The notes beneath the pieces are model-generated. The model made no database searches. It worked only from the letters and a program-made list of their open reading frames with translations, and had not been told where the DNA came from. Made by a program: the position numbers and the translations under genes. From NCBI GenBank assembly GCA_019116455.1, contig DXBR01000075.1, positions 1 through 45,251 on the forward strand: DNA of 45,251 nucleotides. Direction: 5' to 3'. This document shows, in pieces, positions 1-8,588 of the stretch. The DNA is from Anaerobutyricum stercoris. GTDB taxonomy: Bacteria > Bacillota > Clostridia > Lachnospirales > Lachnospiraceae. Positions within the stretch are counted from its first letter, which is position 1. The number at the start of each line of letters is the position of its first letter.

Positions 1-593
1 TCCGCCAGCAGCTCTCTGACCTTGTCTTCCAGCTTCTTCCGGTAATCGCCTACCATCTGCGGATACCGTTCCTCGATTCCGCCGATGTTGCCGGTCATCC
101 CGGCAAGCTTCTGAAGAATATCTTCTTTTAACTGCTCTCCTTCCCTCTGCCTGCTCTCCATAAACTGCTGCAGGGCCTGTTCCACAGCCAGAAGAAGCGT
201 CTCCTCCACCTCCTCAGGATTCAGCTGCGCCTCCGAGAGCATCAGAACCTCCGGCATCCTTGCAATCCGGTACGCACTGGCGTCTTTCTCAACGCCCAGT
301 GACTCAGAAAGCTCCGAAAGGGCACGGTAATACTCCATGCCAAGTTCTTTATTCAACTGCACACATGCCGCATGTTCCGACAAATCTTCATAGCCGATAT
401 AAACGTCCAGCTTTCCCCGGTTCACTGCCTTCTTTATGGTGCCGCGCACCGCGTTTTCCAGGCTGTTTAACTTCTTCGGCATCTTAATATTCAGGTCGCA
501 GTATCTGTGGTTGACCGCTTTTATCTCCACAGTAATTTTGCATTGTTCGGTCACAATCTCACTGCGGCCAAATCCGGTCATGCTTTTTATCAA
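1..593 (-). CDS. yicC: YicC/YloC family protein (partial, 3' end outside window)
   Basis: The reading frame runs off the left edge, so only about the first 197 residues are present. The protein begins (L/M)IKSMTGFGRSE and continues through VEIKAVNHRYCDLN, the hallmark N-terminus of the YicC family. Family members are now described as endoribonucleases that act on small RNAs; that role is family knowledge, not visible here. I chose the TTG start at 593 because AGGTGG (599-604) lies 5 bases upstream and because family members usually begin MIKSMTGFG. The ATG at 581 is the alternative. The gene has its own promoter just downstream of the recU stop, so it is probably an independent unit. In related genomes yicC is commonly followed by gmk and rpoZ, which would lie off the left edge. 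Confidence 0.93.
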   Translation of the reverse strand, partial: MIKSMTGFGRSEIVTEQCKITVEIKAVNHRYCDLNIKMPKKLNSLENAVRGTIKKAVNRGKLDVYIGYEDLSEHAACVQLNKELGMEYYRALSELSESLGVEKDASAYRIARMPEVLMLSEAQLNPEEVEETLLLAVEQALQQFMESRQREGEQLKEDILQKLAGMTGNIGGIEERYPQMVGDYRKKLEDKVRELLA

Positions 594-637
594 TCTCTCC
601 ACCTCATCTCCAAATGTCTTACTGCAATTTCAAAGGT

Positions 638-666
638 ATTATATATGAAAAAAAACTGTTCGTCAA
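638..666 (-). promoter_or_regulatory. sigma-A-type promoter of the yicC-family gene
   Basis: On the minus strand TTGACG (666-661) is followed by a 17-base spacer and a perfect TATAAT (643-638). The predicted transcript would start about 35-40 bases before the TTG start codon. The promoter lies immediately past the recU stop codon. Confidence 0.7.
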
Positions 667-667
667 T

Positions 668-1204
668 TCACGATTGGCGCTCTGTTAAATCCTTTTGCAG
701 AGGTACCAGATAGTGGATGGCGGCTCCGCTCCCATGGGGTATAAAAAAGTCTTTCCGGAGTTCCTCATATTTAAAATGCTTCGGTCCGCCTGACTCCATC
801 CGGTCCCAGTACTTTTTCAGTTCGGTAAAACGCAGGTAATAACATTCCTGCCGGTGAGAAAAATAGATAAGGAGAAAACTTACGCCCCCCTGTGTCTCAT
901 ATCCCTCCATAAATTCCATCTGATGCCGGTGAACATTCTGCATGGGAAAGGTGTCCGTATGACATTCCTTGGCGTCAAAGCAGACCGGCACCCCCTGCAC
1001 CACGCCGATATAATCCACCGTACTCTTTTTTTCAAAATACGCAAGGGTGATATGCCGGCTGTTTTTATCAAAGCGGACCGGCGTGATGGGCGTCGGCACC
1101 TTCTGGATAAGCGCCAACTTTTTGTCTCTGTATTTCTGGTTGGTATAATTGATCATTTCCTCCAGAACCGATCCTCTCAGTCCTCTGGATGTCCATGTTG
1201 CCAT
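668..1204 (-). CDS. recU: Holliday junction resolvase RecU
   Basis: This 178-residue protein cuts four-way DNA junctions during recombination and repair, the Firmicute counterpart of RuvC. The visible signature is the nuclease core: VDYIGVVQGVPVCFDAKE supplies the acidic and Lys metal-site residues (D, E, K), followed by DTFPMQN..HRHQMEFM, which matches the conserved SFPL.N.HEHQ segment of RecU. The N-terminus (SRGLRGSVLEEMINYTNQKY) also fits the family. At 178 residues it is slightly shorter than the roughly 200 of Bacillus RecU. In many Firmicutes recU lies beside the penicillin-binding protein gene ponA; here it ends a run of RNA-modification genes instead. Confidence 0.9.
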   Translation of the reverse strand: MATWTSRGLRGSVLEEMINYTNQKYRDKKLALIQKVPTPITPVRFDKNSRHITLAYFEKKSTVDYIGVVQGVPVCFDAKECHTDTFPMQNVHRHQMEFMEGYETQGGVSFLLIYFSHRQECYYLRFTELKKYWDRMESGGPKHFKYEELRKDFFIPHGSGAAIHYLVPLQKDLTERQS

Positions 1205-1240
1205 TCTTATTCCTGCCTCTGATTTTTGTTTCTTATTTCC

Positions 1241-1357
1241 GCTGATTCACTGGATTTCATCCTGACTTCTATCGCCACTGCTGATTCATTGGGTTTCATC
1301 CGGCTTTCTATCTCCATCGCTGATTCATCGGTTTTATCCTGCGTTCTATCGCCGCCG
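1241..1357. repeat. three degenerate 39-bp tandem repeats
   Basis: Three head-to-tail copies start at 1241, 1280 and 1319, each opening with GCTGATTCA on the plus strand and containing TTCTATC near its end. The third copy overlaps the 3' end of the pseudouridine synthase gene and carries its TAG stop; each copy has a GATAGA at the equivalent place on the minus strand. The other two lie in the gap before recU. Confidence 0.8.
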
Positions 1358-2395
1358 TTCGTTCAACGACAGTCCGTAAAACTCCATGGCCTGCCGGAAC
1401 GGCGCCGGCGGCGGATCGATCACATGGAGCATACGGGAAGCTGCATGAGCGTCGCTGCCCGTCATCTTCAGCTCGTAACTGTGAAGCAGCTGATAGTTGA
1501 TGCCGGTTTTCCGTTTCAGACGGTCATTTTCCGCACGTCTGCCGTATTTGTAATCACCGAGCACCGGATGTCCTTCCGACGCCAGATGGGCGCGGATCTG
1601 GTGGCTCTTTCCTGTGATGAGCCTGACCTTTAAAAGCGTTGCTTCCGGCGAAGTGTCAAGAACCTGATACCAGGTCTCCACCGGCGAAGCTCCCTCGGCG
1701 GAACGCCGGGAAAGCGTAACGGTATTCTTCTTTTCGTCTTTTATGAGCCAGCCTTTGATTTTCCGGTCTTCCCGCATGGTTCCCTGCACGATGCACAGAT
1801 AATATTTCTCAAGTTCCCTCTTCCTGAGCATCCGGCTTATGATCTGAAGACCCGCCGTTGTGATGCCGCAGAGAACAATTCCGCTGGTATTCCGGTCCAG
1901 CCTGTTTGCCACAGATGGACGAAAAGCAGTCGTTCCTTCTTTAATAATGTCATTCTTCCGGCAGTAATCCAGAAGATAATCATTGAGGGAATCGTCCTCC
2001 GGCCTGGCTTTCTGCGTGAGCATCCCCGCCGGCTTATGAAAAATCAGGATATCTTCTGTGGCATACAGCAAATGAACCTGCTGCCGCAGGGACTCTTCTC
2101 TTTTTCCTGTGGACGGCTTCTTTTTCCCGACAGGCCGCTCATCTTTCGAAACAGACGATACATTTCTTCCGGTCCGACCGGTAAACTTCGCAAGAGTCTC
2201 TTCCGAAAAATAAATCTGGATGGAATCCCCCTCCCTGATTTTCTCGTTTCCCTCCGCCTTGTTTCCATTCAGCTTAATATTCTTTTTACGGAGCATTTTA
2301 TGGAGAAAACCGGAAGCTGCTTCCGGCATATATTTTTTCAGATAACGGTCAAATCGCTGCCCGGCCTCCGCTTTAGTCACAATAATTTCTTTCAT
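1346..2395 (-). CDS. RluA-family 23S rRNA pseudouridine synthase
   Basis: This 349-residue enzyme should convert uridine to pseudouridine in rRNA. An S4-like RNA-binding domain lies at about residues 1-75 (AGQRFDRYLKKYMP, then IKLNGNK). The catalytic domain carries the RluA motif RLDRNTSGIVL with the catalytic Asp, and later LLKVRLITGKSHQIRAHLA, typical of RluC/RluD-type enzymes. A Lys/Arg-rich linker (about 85-105) joins the domains. The exact target uridine cannot be told from sequence alone. The start codon overlaps the stop of the upstream SDR gene (ATGA), implying translational coupling. The C-terminus ends NERRR inside a tandem repeat. Confidence 0.93.
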   Translation of the reverse strand: MKEIIVTKAEAGQRFDRYLKKYMPEAASGFLHKMLRKKNIKLNGNKAEGNEKIREGDSIQIYFSEETLAKFTGRTGRNVSSVSKDERPVGKKKPSTGKREESLRQQVHLLYATEDILIFHKPAGMLTQKARPEDDSLNDYLLDYCRKNDIIKEGTTAFRPSVANRLDRNTSGIVLCGITTAGLQIISRMLRKRELEKYYLCIVQGTMREDRKIKGWLIKDEKKNTVTLSRRSAEGASPVETWYQVLDTSPEATLLKVRLITGKSHQIRAHLASEGHPVLGDYKYGRRAENDRLKRKTGINYQLLHSYELKMTGSDAHAASRMLHVIDPPPAPFRQAMEFYGLSLNERRR

Positions 2396-3156
2396 TTCTG
2401 TCTTCCCATAAAATGAAGGAATACTTTATGCGGCAGAACTTTGGACGCCGTATGGAACAGTTTCATCGGTTTTCCATAAACCGAGATTTCTTTTCCTGCA
2501 ATATTATCCCTCCACGCCTTTCTCACAACTTTTTTCGGGTCTGACATCACCATCTTCTTATAAGCCGGCAGATGTTTTTGTTCCGCCGCCCGTTTGAAAA
2601 ATTCGGTTTTCACCGCGCCCGGGCAGACAACAGTGATGCCAAGATTGCTTTCCCGGCATTCTGCCCGCAGACTCCGGACAAAACTCAGCACAAAAGCTTT
2701 GGTCGCCGAATATACCGCAAAACCCGGCTGTGGCAGAAATGCCGCCGAGGACGCCATATAGATCATCCGGCCGCCTTTTTCCATATACGGCAGAAACATG
2801 GTCGTAAGCTCCACCACACTGCGGCAGTTGACATCCACCATCTCCATCTGCTCCTCGGCAGGAATCTCATCAATTCTCCCCATGATTCCAAAACCGGCAC
2901 AGTGAATCATGAGAGAGATTTCCGGCTGTGTCTCTTCCAGTTCTTTCCTGAGCCTCTCCATATCCTCCTCTTTCTGCAGATCAAGCGCCAGCACCCGGAA
3001 TGTCTGCTCCGCATAATGTTTCTGCCATGCCTCCAGCCGTTCTTTTCTTCTGGCTATCACCCAGATTTCATCCAGATTCAGCTGTTCACTCATGGTCAGT
3101 TTTACAAATTCCTTCCCCATACCGGAAGAAGCCCCGGTTATTATCCCAATCTTCAT
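2392..3156 (-). CDS. SDR family NAD(P)-dependent oxidoreductase
   Basis: A 254-residue classical short-chain dehydrogenase. The Rossmann motif TGASSGMG is near the N-terminus, HCAGFG takes the place of the usual NNAG, and the catalytic region shows a Ser (MASSAAF) and the YSATK dyad. The C-terminal part (about 200-254) is specific to a subgroup whose substrate I do not recognise. It overlaps the ygiQ stop upstream and the pseudouridine synthase start downstream, both by ATGA, so it is translated as part of that operon. Its substrate is unknown, and a link with RNA modification would be guesswork. Confidence 0.88.
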   Translation of the reverse strand: MKIGIITGASSGMGKEFVKLTMSEQLNLDEIWVIARRKERLEAWQKHYAEQTFRVLALDLQKEEDMERLRKELEETQPEISLMIHCAGFGIMGRIDEIPAEEQMEMVDVNCRSVVELTTMFLPYMEKGGRMIYMASSAAFLPQPGFAVYSATKAFVLSFVRSLRAECRESNLGITVVCPGAVKTEFFKRAAEQKHLPAYKKMVMSDPKKVVRKAWRDNIAGKEISVYGKPMKLFHTASKVLPHKVFLHFMGRQK

Positions 3157-5150
3157 GATCGCCCTCCCTGTCCGTGTTTCTTCTTTTTGTGCACGTTACG
3201 GATTGTTTTCTTCTTCTTTGCCGGTTTACCGGCAGCAGCTGCGTGACGGTCTTTCCCCTTAACCGTTTTGTTACCCGGGACAGACTGCCGCTCCCTGACT
3301 GAAAATGTTCTGCCGGTACCGGCAGTTTGTCTGCCGTCGTGTCCCTGCCGGGGCGGAATCAGACATTTTTCACCGTAGCCGATCAGGTCTTCCCGCCCTG
3401 CCGCCAGCAATGCTTCCTTTACAATAGCATAATTTTCGGGATTTTGGTACTGTATGAGCGCACGCTGCATCTTTTTCTCTCTGGCTGTTCTCGGAACATA
3501 CACTGGCTGCATGGTGCGCGGGTCAAGTCCCGTATAATACATGCAGGTGGAAATGGTTCCCGGCGTCGGGTAATAGTCCTGCACCTGCTCCGGCATATAA
3601 CCCAGATCCCTGACATACTCCGCCAGCTCCACCGCCTCTTTCAGACCGGAGCCCGGATGGGAAGACATCAGATATGGAACAAGATACTGCTTCTTTCCCA
3701 GTCTCCGGTTCATCTCGTGGTAGCTTCGGACAAAACGCTCGTACACATCGTTGGACGGTTTGCCCATCATGGAAAGCACCGAATCGCTGATATGTTCCGG
3801 CGCCACCTTGAGCTGTCCGCTTACATGGTATTCGCACAGCTCCCGCAGAAAGTCTTTGTCGTCTTCTGCCAGCACATAATCAAAGCGGATACCAGAGCGG
3901 ATAAATACCTTCTTCACTCCCGGCAGCCGGCGCAGCTTTTTTAATAAGGAAATGTAATCCCTGTGGCTGCTGTCCAGATTCGGGCATGGTTTTGGAAACA
4001 GGCACTGCCGGTGACTGCACACGCCTTTTTCTATCTGTTTTCTGCAGGCAGGGTGACGGAAATCCGCCGTCGGTCCGCCCACATCGTGAATATATCCTTT
4101 AAAGTCCGGGTCTTTAGTCATCTGCTCCGCTTCCTTGAGAATGGACGCATGGCTCCGCACCTGCACGCGTCTGCCCTGATGAAAAGTAAGCGCGCAGAAG
4201 CTGCAGCCGCCAAAGCAGCCCCGGTTGCTGACCAGGGAAAACTTCACTTCCTGAATGGCAGGAACGCCTCCCTCGGCGTCGCAGGAAGGATGCCATGTCC
4301 GCTGATACGGCAGATCATAGACGGCGTCCATCTCCTCTGTTGTAAGAGGCAGCGCCGGCGGATTCTGCACCACGTACTCTGTTTCTTTATAAGGCTCCAC
4401 CAGCCGCTTTGCCGTTATGGCGTCAGTGTTCTGGTACTGCCGGTAGTAGCTTCTGGCATATTCTTCCTTTGACTGAAGTATGGACGGATAAGACGGAAGT
4501 AATTCATAATCTCCGGAAAGCTCCGACAGGCTGCGGCAGCGAAATACCGTGCCGCGCACATAAGTGATCTCGTTCACCGGGATTCCTGCCTGCAGCGCTT
4601 CGGCGATCTCCAGAACAGAATGCTCTCCCATGCCGTACATCAGAAGATCCGCACCGGCGTCCAGCAGCACCGAACGCTTTACCGTGTCGCTCCAGTAATC
4701 GTAGTGGGCCAGCCGCCGCAGGGACGCTTCAATACCGCCCAGCAGAATCGGCGTCTTCTTATAGGTCTTCCGTATAAGATTGCTGTAAACGGTCACCGCC
4801 CGGTCCGGTCTTCTGGAAAAACCGCCGCCCGGCGTGTAGGCATCCTGATGTCTCCTCTTCTTAGCAGAGGTATAATGATTGACCATGGAATCCATATTGC
4901 CCGCCGACACAAGAAACGCCAGTCTCGGCTCCCCGCAGACAGTGATGCTCTCGTCCTTTTTCCAGTCCGGCTGCGCGATGACCGCCACTTTATAACCTGC
5001 ATGTTCCAGCAGTCTCGTGATGATTGCCATCCCGAAAGACGGGTGATCCACATAAGCGTCGCCGGAAATGTACACAAAATCCGCCTGTTCCCAGCCACGC
5101 TCTCTCATCTCTTTTTTATTTGTAGGCAAAAAGTTGTTTCGTCTGTCCAT
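3153..5150 (-). CDS. ygiQ: YgiQ family radical SAM protein
   Basis: A 665-residue protein of the YgiQ family, radical SAM enzymes of unknown reaction. The N-terminal region has the family pattern GDAYVDHPSFG, then ILLGGIEASLRRLAHYDYW. The [4Fe-4S]-binding CX3CX2C is at C312, C316 and C319 (NRGCFGGCSFCALTFHQGR). The C-terminal tail (about 610-665) is rich in Lys, Arg and Gly and ends in runs of KKKK, suggesting nucleic acid contact. That is inference. It starts one base after the upstream RsuA-type gene ends, and its stop overlaps the SDR start. Its place among rRNA-modifying genes hints at a translation-linked role. Confidence 0.93.
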   Translation of the reverse strand: MDRRNNFLPTNKKEMRERGWEQADFVYISGDAYVDHPSFGMAIITRLLEHAGYKVAVIAQPDWKKDESITVCGEPRLAFLVSAGNMDSMVNHYTSAKKRRHQDAYTPGGGFSRRPDRAVTVYSNLIRKTYKKTPILLGGIEASLRRLAHYDYWSDTVKRSVLLDAGADLLMYGMGEHSVLEIAEALQAGIPVNEITYVRGTVFRCRSLSELSGDYELLPSYPSILQSKEEYARSYYRQYQNTDAITAKRLVEPYKETEYVVQNPPALPLTTEEMDAVYDLPYQRTWHPSCDAEGGVPAIQEVKFSLVSNRGCFGGCSFCALTFHQGRRVQVRSHASILKEAEQMTKDPDFKGYIHDVGGPTADFRHPACRKQIEKGVCSHRQCLFPKPCPNLDSSHRDYISLLKKLRRLPGVKKVFIRSGIRFDYVLAEDDKDFLRELCEYHVSGQLKVAPEHISDSVLSMMGKPSNDVYERFVRSYHEMNRRLGKKQYLVPYLMSSHPGSGLKEAVELAEYVRDLGYMPEQVQDYYPTPGTISTCMYYTGLDPRTMQPVYVPRTAREKKMQRALIQYQNPENYAIVKEALLAAGREDLIGYGEKCLIPPRQGHDGRQTAGTGRTFSVRERQSVPGNKTVKGKDRHAAAAGKPAKKKKTIRNVHKKKKHGQGGRS

Positions 5151-5151
5151 G

Positions 5152-5946
5152 TTATTCTCCCTTTAGCACCGCGATCTCTTCTTCCGTCAGCGGACGGTAT
5201 TCTCCCGGCGAGAGCCGGTCGTCCAGCCGCAGACTTCCCATGGAGATGCGTTTCAGATAAAGCACCTCTCTTCCCACAGCCTTCGCCATGCGTTTTATCT
5301 GATGAAAACGGCCTTCCTGGATGGTGATGAAGACGCCGTAAGGATTCGCCGGGCAAGCCGTCTTTACCGATTCTGGCTGCACGGAACGAACCGTTCCTTC
5401 TGCCGATGGTGCATGCGCCGGCGCATCTGCTCTGCCCGCTGGCACCAGCTTTGCCGGGAGCGTCTGCTTTTCATCTCCGATATCAAGACCTTCTGCGAAG
5501 GCTTCCTGCTCTTTCTCACCCACCGGGCCGTCCAGGACCGCATAGTAACATTTATCCACGTGCTTTTTCGGGGAGAGCAGTTCGTGAGCCAGCGCGCCGT
5601 CGTTGGTCAGGAGCAGCAGCCCTTCCGTGTCCTTGTCAAGTCTCCCCACGGGAAACAGTCCCCGCGCCGGTTCTTTTATGAGATCAAGCACGGTTTGCTC
5701 CTGTTTGTCTTCCGTGGCAGAAACAACGCCTTGAGGCTTGTGGAGCATGAGATAGGTGTATTTTTCATACTGGCAGAGCCTGCCGTCCACTGTCACTGCC
5801 GCTTTACAGGCATCGATCTTCGTCTCCGGTTTTTTTATGACCGCACCGTCCACACAGACTCTTCCTTTTTTCAGATATTGTTTTGCCTCGCTGCGGGTCA
5901 GCCCCGCCGTCTGTGCCAGATATTTGTCCAGCCGCATGCGTTCCAT
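5152..5946 (-). CDS. RsuA/RluB/RluF-family pseudouridine synthase
   Basis: A 264-residue rRNA pseudouridine synthase. It has an N-terminal S4 domain (MRLDKYLAQTAGLTRSEAK, residues 4-60) and the catalytic motif GRLDKDTEGLLLLTNDG with the catalytic Asp. The late motif EGRFHQIKRMAKAVG is typical of RsuA-type enzymes. About 25 residues (near 180-205, Pro/Ala-rich) are inserted before that last motif. I chose the ATG at 5946 because AAGGAG lies 6 bases upstream; the ATG at 5961 would use that same stretch as codons. The precise target (16S or 23S) is not decided. The stop is one base from the ygiQ start region, so the two are co-transcribed. Confidence 0.92.
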   Translation of the reverse strand: MERMRLDKYLAQTAGLTRSEAKQYLKKGRVCVDGAVIKKPETKIDACKAAVTVDGRLCQYEKYTYLMLHKPQGVVSATEDKQEQTVLDLIKEPARGLFPVGRLDKDTEGLLLLTNDGALAHELLSPKKHVDKCYYAVLDGPVGEKEQEAFAEGLDIGDEKQTLPAKLVPAGRADAPAHAPSAEGTVRSVQPESVKTACPANPYGVFITIQEGRFHQIKRMAKAVGREVLYLKRISMGSLRLDDRLSPGEYRPLTEEEIAVLKGE

Positions 5947-6006
5947 GGTTTTCTCCTTCATTCTATAATTTTTTCATTTTGCCAAAAAATCTGTCAGTCA
6001 GAATCG

Positions 6007-7542
6007 TTATTGTTTCCGCCACCCCGGCGCGATCTTATTTTTGATGCTGCCGCGGCTGCTCTTTCCCCATCCCAGAGACAGATGATCCACACATATGAGC
6101 GTCCACCCGTCCGCGCTTTCCGCCTCAACGGTCTCTCCCCGAAGATATTTTTCCACCCTGGGATCATCCGGGAGAAGCTTCACTGTATTCTCGTACTCTC
6201 CCGGATACAGAGCCATGGCGAGCGCCTGACTTGGTTCAAAACGTTTCTTTTTACAATCTCCAAGATACAGTCCCGAACGAACCACCCGGAATCCGTTCAT
6301 ATCCGGACAGCCTTCCGGAAGAAGAAACACCCTTTCGTCAATAAACCGCAGCCGTTCCTCCGGAACGGAAAGAGAACACCGGGACAAAAACTGCCGCAGC
6401 TCCTCCCGGTTTTCTGCTGCGGACTGTGCCGAATCAGCGCGGACTGCCCCGCCTTTTCCCTTCCGGGACTTCTTATTGTTTTTCTTCTTTGGGAAAGATA
6501 TTTCCGGAGGCAAAGCCGCCTGAAAGGCCGCCGCGCCGCTCTTATTTTCTTCCGCTGCGTCCGCACGGCATCCTTCTTTTCTTAACAGGGCTGCAAACTG
6601 CCCTTCTCCGTCCACCCGATGGTTCCAGAACCGCCGGCAGTGAAGAAGGCTTTCCTCTTTGCTTCTGCTCCATTCCGGGTGTCCCTGATCCACGCCGGGA
6701 TACAGAGGGAGCGGTTCCATCCGGAACATTCTCTGTTCATTTTGCCGGGCTGCGGTTCTTTTCCGTGAGTCTTCCTGCTGCCCCGGCTCTCCCCGGTCTC
6801 CTTCCTGTGCCAGCAGTGTCTCCACCACCTGTTCGTTCTCTTCCGGAGAGTAGGTGCAGGTAGAATAGAGGAGGCAGCCGCCGGGACGGACCATCTGTGA
6901 CGCCTGTCGTACGATTTCTTTCTGGAGAGCGCTATATCTCTCCACCTCTTCCTGAGACCACTCTCTGGCCATGGATGGTTCTTTGCGAAACATTCCCTCG
7001 CCGGAGCAGGGTGCATCCACCAGTACACAATCAAAATATCCGGCAAACCTGCCGGCGAGCCGCTCCGGGCTCTCGCATGTTATCACAGCGTTGCGCACGC
7101 CGGCAAGCTCCATGTTTTTAAGAAGCGCCTTGCATCTGGAAATGCTGATATCATTCGCCACAAGAATACCCTGTCCCTGCATTTTGGCTGCCAGTGCCGT
7201 AGTCTTGCCTCCGGGAGCAGCGCACAGATCGAGAACCTTGTCTCCCGGTTTTACCGGCAAAAAAGAAGCAGGAGCCATGGCACATGGTTCCTGTATATAA
7301 TAGGCTCCCCCGAAATAGTATGGATGCGCAGAGAGACGTTCTTCTCCCTCATAATAATATCCATATCCGCACCACGGAACCGGCTTCGCAGCAAACCGGC
7401 GGAGAAGCTCCGCCGGTTGTATTTTTAACTGATTCGCTCTGAATGTCTGACCATACCCTTTTGCAAAGCTGCCTGAATAATTGTCGTAATCTTCTCCGAG
7501 AAGTCTTCGCATTTTCTGTTCAAACTCTTTCGGCAAATACAT
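6007..7542 (-). CDS. RsmF/NOL1-NOP2-Sun family rRNA cytosine-C5 methyltransferase
   Basis: A 511-residue SAM-dependent enzyme expected to make 5-methylcytosine in rRNA. The SAM loop LDLCAAPGGKT is at about 104-114. The two catalytic cysteines are C179 (VDAPCSGEGMF) and C229 (YSTCTYSPEEN). A Lys/Arg-rich spacer (about 330-375) precedes a C-terminal RsmF-type RNA-binding region (from about 385), which includes FEPSQALAM and ends SRGSIKNKIAPGWRKQ. The start has GGAGG 6 to 8 bases upstream. It lies 13 bases after the alarmone synthetase gene and 60 bases before the RsuA-type gene, so the three look like one transcription unit. Confidence 0.93.
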   Translation of the reverse strand: MYLPKEFEQKMRRLLGEDYDNYSGSFAKGYGQTFRANQLKIQPAELLRRFAAKPVPWCGYGYYYEGEERLSAHPYYFGGAYYIQEPCAMAPASFLPVKPGDKVLDLCAAPGGKTTALAAKMQGQGILVANDISISRCKALLKNMELAGVRNAVITCESPERLAGRFAGYFDCVLVDAPCSGEGMFRKEPSMAREWSQEEVERYSALQKEIVRQASQMVRPGGCLLYSTCTYSPEENEQVVETLLAQEGDRGEPGQQEDSRKRTAARQNEQRMFRMEPLPLYPGVDQGHPEWSRSKEESLLHCRRFWNHRVDGEGQFAALLRKEGCRADAAEENKSGAAAFQAALPPEISFPKKKNNKKSRKGKGGAVRADSAQSAAENREELRQFLSRCSLSVPEERLRFIDERVFLLPEGCPDMNGFRVVRSGLYLGDCKKKRFEPSQALAMALYPGEYENTVKLLPDDPRVEKYLRGETVEAESADGWTLICVDHLSLGWGKSSRGSIKNKIAPGWRKQ

Positions 7543-7555
7543 ATTTTATCCTCCG

Positions 7556-8359
7556 TTATGTCAGGCTCTGCGTCTGGTATCCTTCGGATATAATATCAAG
7601 CTGACTGGCAAAGTGCTGCAGCTGCATCATATCGTCTGTCACATAAACCTTGTAAAACTCATCCTGAATCTTGGTGACTTCCCTCTTGTTAGCCACCTTA
7701 TACAGATTCTGAATGTTATTGAGAATATCCTTCACCAGATTCTCCTTCTTCTGATGAGAATTCTGTGCGTCCATGATCTCATCCCGGACATCCGACATGG
7801 CCTGATCGATATCAATGATAGCCCGGGAAGCATCAATCAGCTTCTGTTGTACGTAATCCGGAATATGTTCTTTATATTTGTACTGCAGAGAATGCTCAAT
7901 GGTCGCCCAGAAATTCATCGCCATCGTCCGTATCTGTATCTCCGCACTCAATGTCTTGGGTCCCTTGATGGTATTAACTGTGTAGTCCACAATGATGTGA
8001 TAGCTGCGATACCCGCTGGCCTTCATGTGATTGATATAGTCCTTCTCACATTTCACCACCATATCTGTACGTTCCTTGATCATCTGTACGACCCTGTCAA
8101 TGTCTTCCACAAACTGACAATTCAGCCGGATCCCGGCTATGTCTTCTATCTTCTCTTCAATATCATTCATGGATATTTCTTTCCGTTTCATCTTATCCAG
8201 AATGCTGACAATGCTCTTTAATCGTCCCTCTACCGATTCAATTGGAGAATACAATCCCCGGGTTCTGTGTTCTGTAATAACATGATTGAACTTCACCACC
8301 ATCTCATCCACGGCAAGCTGGTAAGGGTCAAGCAATTCCCGCCATAGCTGTATCTCCAT
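7556..8359 (-). CDS. relQ: small alarmone synthetase (RelQ/YjbM type)
   Basis: This protein of about 267 residues has a single (p)ppGpp synthetase domain and no hydrolase, TGS or ACT domains. Visible motifs are RLKSIVSILDKM, the acidic strand IEDIAGIRLNCQF, GYRSYHIIVDY, and AEIQIRTMAMNFWATIEHSLQYKYK, all diagnostic of RelA/SpoT-type synthetases. It would make (p)ppGpp or pGpp from GTP/GDP and ATP. I placed the start at 8359 because GGGAGGTG precedes that ATG by 5-6 bases. A GTG at 8374 is in frame but sits on the ribosome binding site itself. It leads the run of rRNA-modification genes, which may link alarmone level and ribosome maturation. Confidence 0.92.
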   Translation of the reverse strand: MEIQLWRELLDPYQLAVDEMVVKFNHVITEHRTRGLYSPIESVEGRLKSIVSILDKMKRKEISMNDIEEKIEDIAGIRLNCQFVEDIDRVVQMIKERTDMVVKCEKDYINHMKASGYRSYHIIVDYTVNTIKGPKTLSAEIQIRTMAMNFWATIEHSLQYKYKEHIPDYVQQKLIDASRAIIDIDQAMSDVRDEIMDAQNSHQKKENLVKDILNNIQNLYKVANKREVTKIQDEFYKVYVTDDMMQLQHFASQLDIISEGYQTQSLT

Positions 8360-8588
8360 ATCATCACCTCCCACTGAAATAGCTCTCTGTCATATCTCAT
8401 ATAAGTATAACATATAATAGAAAAAAAAGCACTTCTTTCGTAATTTTTTGTGAAATGTATCTAAAGCGTCTTCGGCAGTCGTCTTCTTTATCTTTTCTCT
8501 GAAACTTTTTTGTTGTTTTTCCTATGTACAGTAAGTATATGTCTCTTCTTTACTGTATGTCATCCGGCAAAAAATATCGCCGTCTATG

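Noticed and set aside
1226..1633. 135-codon plus-strand frame beginning with 13-residue repeats
   Set aside because: The repeats come from the 39-bp intergenic tandem repeat, and the rest is antisense to the pseudouridine synthase.
5302..6585. 427-codon plus-strand open frame
   Set aside because: It is antisense to the RsuA-type and RsmF-type genes, both well supported by catalytic motifs. It has no plausible start signal and looks like a codon-bias shadow.
8527..8557. Dyad TACAGTAA / TTACTGTA after rnhA as a terminator
   Set aside because: The arms pair but the loop is A/T-rich and long, and no T-run follows on the minus strand. It may be chance.
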